A stretch of 12,742 bases of DNA, from contig JAUWZM010000072.1 of NCBI GenBank assembly GCA_030615365.1, forward strand, positions 1 through 12,742, read 5' to 3'. Below are positions 7,960 through 12,742 of this stretch, one piece after another (positions within the stretch are counted from its first letter, which is position 1; each line of letters opens with the position of its first letter). A program made the position numbers and the translations under genes. This DNA comes from Candidatus Aerophobota bacterium. GTDB lineage: Bacteria > Aerophobota > Aerophobia > Aerophobales > B3-G15. The notes below the pieces were generated by a model. The model was given only the letters and a program-made list of their open reading frames with translations. It was not told the DNA's origin and searched no databases.

Positions 7960-8111
7960 TTTTTTCTCCTTTCAATGATGATCATTCTTTCGACATGGTT
8001 CACTTTTCTGTGGAAAGCTCCAAAAAGAGAAATTAATCTTTCAACGTTTTTCTCTTTAGATACTTTCCCTTTTTCCAGCTAATGACCTACCTGCTTTTCA
8101 CCCCCCTTCGG
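7960..8111. promoter_or_regulatory. Upstream region of the transport operon
   Basis: This stretch must hold the leader and probably the promoter of the minus-strand operon, or did before the insertion sequence landed at 8112. The SD AAAGGAG is clear. A 13-bp palindrome AATGATGATCATT (7974-7986) lies just upstream of it, and an AACGTT core is at 8043-8048. I find no convincing minus-strand -35/-10 pair; the best candidate -10, TATCTA (minus strand, about 8059-8064), lacks a good -35. No coding sequence seen. Confidence 0.4.
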
Positions 8112-8118
8112 CCTTATT
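8112..8118 (+). repeat. Target site duplication CCTTATT, left copy
   Basis: CCTTATT directly abuts the outer end of the left terminal inverted repeat and is repeated exactly beyond the right one (10020-10026). A perfect 7-bp direct repeat in this position marks the insertion site. Confidence 0.9.
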
Positions 8119-8133
8119 GAGTTCTCTCGGAAA
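8119..8133 (+). repeat. Left terminal inverted repeat of the insertion sequence
   Basis: GAGTTCTCTCGGAAA, perfectly matched by the reverse complement at 10005-10019. The match stops sharply at both limits, so the repeat is 15 bp. Confidence 0.92.
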
Positions 8134-8255
8134 TTCTTTCCTCACCTCTCTCCAATATTTCGTTGATTAGGGGTCATTCCATCACCCCCACCTAAAATCG
8201 CCATTATCCTTCTAATTTTACCCATTTATTTTTTGTTTAAATGTAACTTGCATTT

Positions 8256-8315
8256 CCTCCTTTGGTGTATAAATGGCTAAAAACCAAAAGGAGGCCACTA
8301 TAGCACCAAAGGAGG
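8256..8315 (+). promoter_or_regulatory. Inverted repeat masking the transposase ribosome binding site
   Basis: CCTCCTTTGGTG (8256-8267) is the exact complement of CACCAAAGGAGG (8304-8315), and the latter contains the transposase Shine-Dalgarno AAAGGAGG, six bases before ATG 8322. A third copy with one extra A, ACCAAAAGGAGG (8283-8294), lies in the loop and could pair with the left arm instead. A transcript reading in from outside would contain both arms and hide the ribosome site; one starting inside the loop (TATAAA 8268-8273 or TATAGC 8299-8304 are weak -10 candidates) would not. IS10 and IS50 use this type of protection; its use here is inferred. Confidence 0.65.
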
Positions 8316-8321
8316 TTTAAA

Positions 8322-9836
8322 ATGTCCCTACCTGTAGCAAGAACACATAAAGAATATCAGGAATTTGTAGAAGAACAGCTTAAAATTCGCAGCTTAGGTA
8401 TTCCAGTTTTCTTTATGGATGTTTATACAAAGCTAATTAATTTGGATCTTAGTCGGGTAAACTTCATCTTAAAATTTCGCTATTCCAAACGGGGAGCACA
8501 AGGTAGAGCTCCTGATGATATGCTTCGCTCTTTTTAAGCTTGTGTTCTCTCAGGCGTAACCTCTATTGATGAATGGGTAGATTTTTTAAGAAGCTTTCCT
8601 TCCCTTGCCATTATCAATGGATTCCTACCTGGAGATACCTCTGGTGTTGGGACCTTCTATGATTTCTTTAATCGACTTTATCTTATGGATAAAGATAAAT
8701 CTAAGGCCAAAGGTAAAACAAGGTTTAGAAGAAAACCAAAAAAGTCTAAAGAGCAAGAAAAGGAAGAAGATGCTCTCTTTAACCACAACCATAAAGGTGT
8801 TATCCAAAGACTGGTAAACAGAGTAATAAGAGAAGATTCCAAAGAAAAGAACGGTAAACCCTCCTATAAGGCTCCTGACTATCTTCTTCAGAAGATCTTT
8901 AAAGAGTGTTTTGTTAGCCCTTCAGCAAGATCAGGAATAATTGATCTTAATAATTTATCGGTAGCAGGTGATGGCTCAAAGATCAAAACCTTTGCCTTTC
9001 CCTACGGGAAAAAGATATGCTCATGTAAGGGGTCTTGCAACTGTCCCCGCATCTTCTCTGATAGAGATGCCAAGTGGGGATGGGATTCCTTCCATGAGAT
9101 ATGGGTATATGGATATGGGATTCATGAGTTAGTGGATATAGAATCAGGACTACCTGTTATTCTTCCTAAATTGACTGGAGCCAACACCCACGATGGAGTA
9201 ATAGGAGTAAACCTTGTAAGAGAAGCTGTAAAACAGGACTATTAGGATAAAGCATGCTGTGTTTGATAGTGCTTATGATAACTATCACTTCTACAGGTTC
9301 CTGGTAGATTGCTTTTGGATTAGTTCCCATCATTAAGTTTAATAAAAAATGTCAAAGTATATCCTACAACAAAGACCTTATCTTCCTCACCCGAGAGGGA
9401 ATCCCAATGTGCCTTTATGGACTTCCTTTAGCCAATTGGGGTTTTTGCTCAAGATAGAGGTCGCAACAAATGGCGCTGTCCAGTTGTATCTCTTGTTCAG
9501 CACAAAAAGGAGAGTTGCCCCTATAGAGATATCTGCCAAAGAAAACTTTCAGATTACGGTAGGGTATTCTATACCTATCCCAAAGAGAATTACCGCTTTT
9601 TTACTTCTGTTCCACGGGATAGTAAGCTTTGGAATGAACTTTACGAGAAAAGGGGTACCTGTGAAAGATCCTTTAAGAGAGAAAAAGAAGACTACAAATT
9701 AGCTATCACAAGAACAAGAGGGAAAAAGAGATGGACCATTCGGGTAGCTTTGGCCTGTATGTGCCAACACATAGATGCCCAAGCACAGATGCTTTTATCT
9801 TTTACCAAGGAGGAAAAGCTTGTAAAAACAGGTTAA
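8322..9836 (+). pseudogene. DDE transposase (IS4/IS5 superfamily), disrupted by one stop and three frameshifts
   Basis: The restored product would be about 503 residues, starting at ATG 8322 behind AAAGGAGG. The frame is broken by TAA at 8535-8537 (RSF-stop-ACVLSG, probably a former TTA Leu) and by single extra T residues near 9243, 9316 and 9446; removing the three T restores one frame to the TAA at 9834-9836. The repaired protein shows the catalytic triad regions: first Asp in LSVAGDGSKIKTF, second Asp in KHAVFDSAYDNYHFY, and Glu in RGTCERSFKREKEDYKL. It also has a Cys-rich segment CSCKGSCNCPRIF between the first two and CPYRDICQRK before the last. A lysine-rich linker lies around 8685-8780. 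None of the pieces contains the full catalytic site, so the gene is inactive as written. Confidence 0.9.
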
Positions 9837-10004
9837 TCTTTCGCAATTTCGGTAAAGGAGCTTTCTATATCCTCTTGGTGAGGTATGCTTTGCTTTAACC
9901 TTTTTCCTTACAAATTTTCTTTTTTACTGAGAAAGAACAATTTCTGAATCTAATCTCGTGAAATTTTAGCTATTTCCCCTTATTTTCCTGATTTTTACCC
10001 TTCT

Positions 10005-10019
10005 TTTCCGAGAGAACTC
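10005..10019 (-). repeat. Right terminal inverted repeat of the insertion sequence
   Basis: TTTCCGAGAGAACTC, the exact reverse complement of the left end at 8119-8133. Confidence 0.92.
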
Positions 10020-10026
10020 CCTTATT
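10020..10026 (+). repeat. Target site duplication CCTTATT, right copy
   Basis: Exact copy of 8112-8118, directly outside the right terminal inverted repeat. Confidence 0.9.
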
Positions 10027-10377
10027 TTTAGCTCTTTTCTTACCAAACTCTCTAATGATTATGAGACAGAGCCAAACAACTTCGCAGAAGATTGAACCAT
10101 GTCTTTTATTTTACCGATTTTTTTCTCCTAACCTCACTTCGCCTAAGATAAAGGTTCAGCTATTAACCTCTTTTGTTCTTGGAGCAATTATGCCCTTACT
10201 TTCGCCAAGACCCGATTATCTGCCCATCTTTCCATAAGAAACTATGTCAATACGCTTCAGAACAAGAAATTTCTTTCTTGCCCTGCAGTCGGCTTACCTA
10301 AATTTTTTCACCTTTATTCAAAGCCTTTACTCCCGCTTTTCTGATTCTCATGACAGTAGAGAATTTGTAAATCCTTA
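10027..10377. other. Intergenic stretch downstream of lacI; possible decayed coding remnant
   Basis: About 350 bp between the insertion sequence and the lacI stop. No intact gene is visible. Plus-strand frames around 10160-10330 read like broken protein (for example AKTRLSAHLSIRNYVNTL in one frame, followed by a stop), but I recognise no family. A 6-bp stem (ATTCTC/GAGAAT, near 10345-10366) without a U-run lies downstream of lacI and is too weak to call a terminator. Before the insertion this stretch joined directly to the region upstream of the transport operon. Confidence 0.3.
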
Positions 10378-11403
10378 TCAGCTCTTTGGGGGTGCACAGG
10401 ATTCTCTGATGACGAGATTAGGTTTAAGCACAACATGTTGATGTTGAGCTTCTTCTCGTCCTGATATTCTTTCAAGAAGAATTTGTGTGGCTAGTTTTCC
10501 CATTATGTAGGGAGATTGTTCTACCACTGTTAAGAATGGATACATTAATGAGGTCGCAGGAACGTCATCAAAGCAAACAATACTTATATCTTTTGGTACC
10601 TTTAAACCTTTATCTCTCAGAGCTTTTAGAATGCCCACAGCAAGAAAGTTATTAGCAGCAAAAATTGCTGTTGGAGAAGACTTTAAGGTTAACAATTCTA
10701 TAGTATGTTTATAACCACTTTCCATTCGCCAATCATTACCTTTAGTTAGTGCATCCACTATCGGTATATTACTTTCTAGCAGTGCTCTCTTATACCCTGT
10801 AATCCGTTCAATAGCTACAGAAGTTTGCATAGCACCATTTATAATGCTAATTTTTCTATGTCCTAACTGTATTAGGTACTTGGTAAGCCTATAAGCCCCG
10901 TCTATGTTATCACTGTGAACAATATCAGCTTTAAGATTTTCTACTTCTCGATCAACTACAACAAATTTAATTTTGTCATTCTGGATATCGAATAGATGTT
11001 TTCCTCCTCCTATCGAGGGAGCAATGATAAACCCCTCCACTCTCCTTTGAATTAAATCATCAATATATTCCCTCTCAATATCCGGGTCTTCATCTGTACT
11101 ACAGACAAATACCTTAAACTGTTTTTTTCTCGCCTCATCCTCTACACCTCGTGCTATAGTGGTGAAGAATGAATTAGTCACATCTGGTATGACTAAAGCA
11201 ACGGTGTGTGTCCTTTGTCGTCTAAAATTGCTTGCTAACGCGTTAGGATGATAGTTAAGTTTTTTAGCAACCTTTAAGATTTTACGTCTGGTCTGTTCAC
11301 TAACATAGCCGTATCTCCCTATTGCTCTGCCAACTGTAGAAGGAGAAACTTTGGCTTCCCTGGCGACTTCTTTTATAGTAATTTTCTTTTTTCCCGAGCT
11401 CAT
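10378..11403 (-). CDS. LacI-family transcriptional regulator
   Basis: A 341-residue repressor of normal family length. The N-terminal helix-turn-helix is at about 9-28 (TIKEVAREAKVSPSTVGRAI), followed by YVSEQTRRKILKVAKKLNYH and the hinge helix PNALASNF (53-60), which inserts in the minor groove at the central CG of LacI-type operators. The periplasmic-binding-protein-like sensor domain begins at HTVALVIPDVTNSFF (66-80), a classic LacI/GalR motif, and ends with LVIRESC near the C-terminus. The recognition helix has Gly where the family usually has Ser (TVGRA for TVSRA). ATG 11403 is preceded by GAGGGA seven bases upstream. The gene has its own promoter with an overlapping operator, so autoregulation is likely. 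Neighbours suggest that it senses a sugar and controls the flanking GH1 and transport operon. Confidence 0.95.
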   Translation of the reverse strand: MSSGKKKITIKEVAREAKVSPSTVGRAIGRYGYVSEQTRRKILKVAKKLNYHPNALASNFRRQRTHTVALVIPDVTNSFFTTIARGVEDEARKKQFKVFVCSTDEDPDIEREYIDDLIQRRVEGFIIAPSIGGGKHLFDIQNDKIKFVVVDREVENLKADIVHSDNIDGAYRLTKYLIQLGHRKISIINGAMQTSVAIERITGYKRALLESNIPIVDALTKGNDWRMESGYKHTIELLTLKSSPTAIFAANNFLAVGILKALRDKGLKVPKDISIVCFDDVPATSLMYPFLTVVEQSPYIMGKLATQILLERISGREEAQHQHVVLKPNLVIRESCAPPKS

Positions 11404-11499
11404 GTACTTCCCTCAACTGTCTTTTCTTGATAGGATAACATTACTACATATTGACGATATTCTTCACACCTATTGCTTTCTAATCAAGACAAGTATTGC

Positions 11500-11513
11500 T
11501 AATAACGTTACCA
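11500..11513. promoter_or_regulatory. Candidate operator at the lacI transcription start
   Basis: TAACGTTA (11503-11510) inside ATGGTAACGTTATTAG on the minus strand. Its centre falls about seven bases beyond the predicted transcription start of the regulator, a position where a bound repressor would block its own promoter. The same octamer occurs in the first codons of the solute-binding protein gene. Confidence 0.55.
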
Positions 11514-11520
11514 TATTTAT

Positions 11521-11548
11521 ATTATACTACTTTCTTTTTTTTAGTCAA
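11521..11548 (-). promoter_or_regulatory. Sigma-70 type promoter of the lacI-family gene
   Basis: On the minus strand TTGACT (11543-11548) and TATAAT (11521-11526) are separated by 16 bases. The -10 is a perfect match and the -35 has five of six. Transcription would begin near 11514 and leave a leader of about 110 bases before ATG 11403. Confidence 0.75.
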
Positions 11549-11562
11549 GTATTCGCATCAAT

Positions 11563-11592
11563 TGTCAATTAAATTTTAAAATTTAATTGACA
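11563..11592. repeat. Perfect 30-bp palindrome
   Basis: The half TGTCAATTAAATTTT (11563-11577) is followed without spacer by its exact reverse complement (11578-11592). Each end reads TTGACA outward, a perfect -35 hexamer on either strand, but neither has a good -10 at the right distance. It lies 15 bp upstream of the lacI promoter. It may be an operator, a cruciform site or two abutted element ends; I cannot tell which. Confidence 0.7.
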
Positions 11593-11655
11593 TTCTAAAA
11601 AATTATGATTAACAAAATGGATGGAATGGCTCTCCTTTTATCAGGAAGGAAAAAA

Positions 11656-11718
11656 TTGGAAAAAGCAGTAAAGAAGGTACAAACTTTAATAGAAGCCCTT
11701 CCCTATATTCGAAAGTTC
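11656..11718 (+). pseudogene. argB: Relic of the 5' end of argB (acetylglutamate kinase)
   Basis: A TTG start at 11656, with AGGAAGG six bases upstream, opens a frame reading EKAVKKVQTLIEALPYIRKF. LIEALPYIRKF is the highly conserved amino end of acetylglutamate kinase, which normally continues with a YGKT-VIKYGG segment carrying the phosphate-binding glycines. Here homology stops after Phe (11718), and the frame ends at TAA 11746 after nine unrelated codons. No other arginine gene is visible. About 21 of roughly 290 codons remain, so this is a dead fragment left by a rearrangement. The match is from memory of the family and short, but distinctive. Confidence 0.6.
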
Positions 11719-11868
11719 TCCTTTATTTTAGCTATTTCCCTTATCTAAGAAAAATGAACAACTTCAATGGGAATGAAATCATATCACTCTTTGGGGTTTA
11801 TCAAAAAGCTACCTATTCCACCAATACCACTTTCAGGGGATTGATTTCCTAAGGTCAGACTTAAAAGG
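11719..11868. other. Non-coding stretch between argB relic and GH1 stop
   Basis: Contains ATTTTAGCTATTTCCCTTAT (11725-11744), which nearly repeats a segment of the insertion sequence (9963-9983). No gene and no convincing terminator for the GH1 gene are seen; a weak stem (minus strand GGTTAG/CTGACC, just after the GH1 stop) has one wobble pair. Confidence 0.35.
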
Positions 11869-12742
11869 CTAACCACTTATACCATTATTCTCAATTACTT
11901 TCCTGTACCAATGAGCACTTTCCTTGAGAATTCTCTTCTGGGTAGAGTAATCTACATAGATCAGTCCAAAACGTTTTGAATAACCGTGAGCCCATTCAAA
12001 GTTATCCATAAGTGACCAGACAAAATACCCCTTTAACTTTACCCCTTCCTTTATTGCTTTGTAAGCAAAGGAGAAGTGCTCTTTCAAATAACTTATTCTT
12101 TGATCGTCCCTTACCTTCCCCTCTTTATCTGATTTATCCTGAAAAGCAGCTCCATTTTCAGTTATATAAATAGCCTGAGGGGAGTAATCATCCTGAACTC
12201 TTTTTAAAATCTCATAAATGCCCTGAGGGTAAATTTCCCGTCCCATCTCAGTATACTCAGTTTCCTCAGGTTTTGAGAAAGATAGTTTTAAAATCTTCTC
12301 TTTTGGATCAGCTTTAACTATCTGGCGGGAATAGTAGTTCACCCCCAGAAAATCTAACTTCCTTGAGATAACACTCATATCTCCAGGTAAAATTCGAGGA
12401 GCCTTATCCTGGTAATACTCCCATATATCAGAAGGATAAGCACCTTTGAAAACAGGGTCTAAAAACCAGCGGTTAAGATAACCATCGTATCTTTTTGCTG
12501 CTTTTATATCCTCTTCTTTTTGGGAAGCAGGATACGCTGGATGAAGATTAAGAGTAATTCCTACTTTGGTCCTCTCATCTCCCAGATCTTTTAAAACCGC
12601 CACTGCCCTGCCATGAGATAAAAGAAGATGATGAGAAACCTGAAGAGCGGTGGAAAAATCCATTATCCCCGGAGCATGGATGCCAAAAGCATGCCCTGCA
12701 AAAGAAGTTACCCAGGGCTCATTATGGGTAATCCAGTGATGA
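11869..12742 (-). CDS. GH1 beta-glucosidase/beta-glycosidase (5' end cut by window edge)
   Basis: The frame is open from the right edge to the stop at 11869, giving 290 residues; GH1 enzymes have about 440-480, so about 150 N-terminal residues lie outside. The first visible segment is WITHNEPW, whose Glu is the acid/base of GH1. AIYITENGAAF carries the nucleophile Glu (residue 195 of the visible part), 187 residues after the acid/base as is usual. KGYFVWSLMDNFEWAHGYSKRFGLIYVDY near the C-terminus holds the Glu and Trp of the glycone-binding site. No signal peptide can be judged. GH1 enzymes hydrolyse beta-linked di- and oligosaccharides or 6-phospho-glycosides in the cytoplasm; with an ABC importer next to it rather than a PTS, unphosphorylated substrates are more likely. 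It is upstream of the lacI gene on the same strand but separated by 465 bp with debris, so probably a separate transcript. Confidence 0.95.
   Translation of the reverse strand, partial: HHWITHNEPWVTSFAGHAFGIHAPGIMDFSTALQVSHHLLLSHGRAVAVLKDLGDERTKVGITLNLHPAYPASQKEEDIKAAKRYDGYLNRWFLDPVFKGAYPSDIWEYYQDKAPRILPGDMSVISRKLDFLGVNYYSRQIVKADPKEKILKLSFSKPEETEYTEMGREIYPQGIYEILKRVQDDYSPQAIYITENGAAFQDKSDKEGKVRDDQRISYLKEHFSFAYKAIKEGVKLKGYFVWSLMDNFEWAHGYSKRFGLIYVDYSTQKRILKESAHWYRKVIENNGISG

Larger units (their letters stand above)
8119..10019 (+). mobile_element. Insertion sequence, 1901 bp, DDE transposase type, inactive
   Basis: Both ends are defined by the sequence: GAGTTCTCTCGGAAA at 8119-8133 and its exact reverse complement at 10005-10019, flanked by the 7-bp direct repeat CCTTATT. 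Inside are a 5' region with an inverted repeat over the transposase ribosome site, a transposase gene on the plus strand (8322-9836, broken), and about 180 bp of non-coding 3' end that shows nothing further except a 20-base segment also found near the argB relic. The transposase has the features of the IS4/IS5 superfamily (DDE_Tnp_1); I cannot fix the ISfinder family by eye. The element lies between lacI and the operon and is oriented against them. Intact ends plus a dead transposase suggest that it no longer moves by itself but could be moved in trans. Confidence 0.92.

Noticed and set aside
9243..9446. Programmed ribosomal frameshifting in the transposase
   Set aside because: Known elements use one shift at a slippery site; three separate +1 additions plus an in-frame stop upstream fit decay, not programming.
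10055..10237. Plus-strand frame of 60 codons downstream of the insertion sequence
   Set aside because: No SD, no recognisable family and biased composition; treated as debris.
11967..11978. CAAAACGTTTTG, a perfect 12-bp LacI-operator-like palindrome
   Set aside because: It lies near the 3' end of the GH1 gene and encodes the conserved SKRFG motif, so codon content explains it.
1..12742. CRISPR arrays, tRNA or rRNA genes
   Set aside because: No spaced direct-repeat series, no cloverleaf or rRNA-like sequence was seen on either strand.

Overview
The window looks like a carbohydrate-use locus from an AT-rich, probably anaerobic and possibly thermophilic bacterium. The gene mix (family 5 'peptide-type' ABC transporter used for sugars, DUF6259-type glycosidase, GH1 beta-glucosidase, HemE/MtaA-like protein, LacI regulator) is the kind seen in Atribacterota, Thermotogota and thermophilic Firmicutes. 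No rRNA or other marker is present, so the lineage is an inference. Every intact gene lies on the minus strand; the only plus-strand genes are broken ones.

Right part (about 10378-12742): the C-terminal two thirds of a GH1 beta-glucosidase enters from the right edge. It is followed by 465 bp that hold a plus-strand relic of the 5' end of argB, a perfect 30-bp palindrome, and a good promoter with an overlapping TAACGTTA operator for a LacI-family repressor gene.

Middle (8112-10026): a complete 1901-bp insertion sequence with perfect 15-bp terminal inverted repeats and a 7-bp target duplication (CCTTATT). It sits between lacI and the transport operon. Its DDE transposase gene is dead: one in-frame stop and three +1 T frameshifts. 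Upstream of the transposase a 12-bp inverted repeat can bury the ribosome binding site, the arrangement known from IS10/IS50-type elements for blocking read-through expression.

Left part (1-7959): a tight minus-strand operon in transcription order: secreted family 5 solute-binding protein, a 12-bp intercistronic hairpin, OppB/DppB-like permease, OppC/DppC-like permease with a long external insertion, secreted clan GH-A glycoside hydrolase, DUF6259 glycosidase-like protein, and a uroporphyrinogen-decarboxylase/MtaA-like protein that runs off the left edge. No ATPase gene for the transporter is in the window.

A working model, by inference: the secreted GH-A enzyme cuts a glycan or glycoside outside, the ABC transporter imports the oligosaccharide, and the DUF6259 and GH1 enzymes hydrolyse it inside. 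The HemE/MtaA-like protein may act on a modified (for example O-methylated) product. The LacI repressor probably controls both itself and the operon, since TAACGTTA lies at its own +1 and again within the first codons of the solute-binding protein gene.
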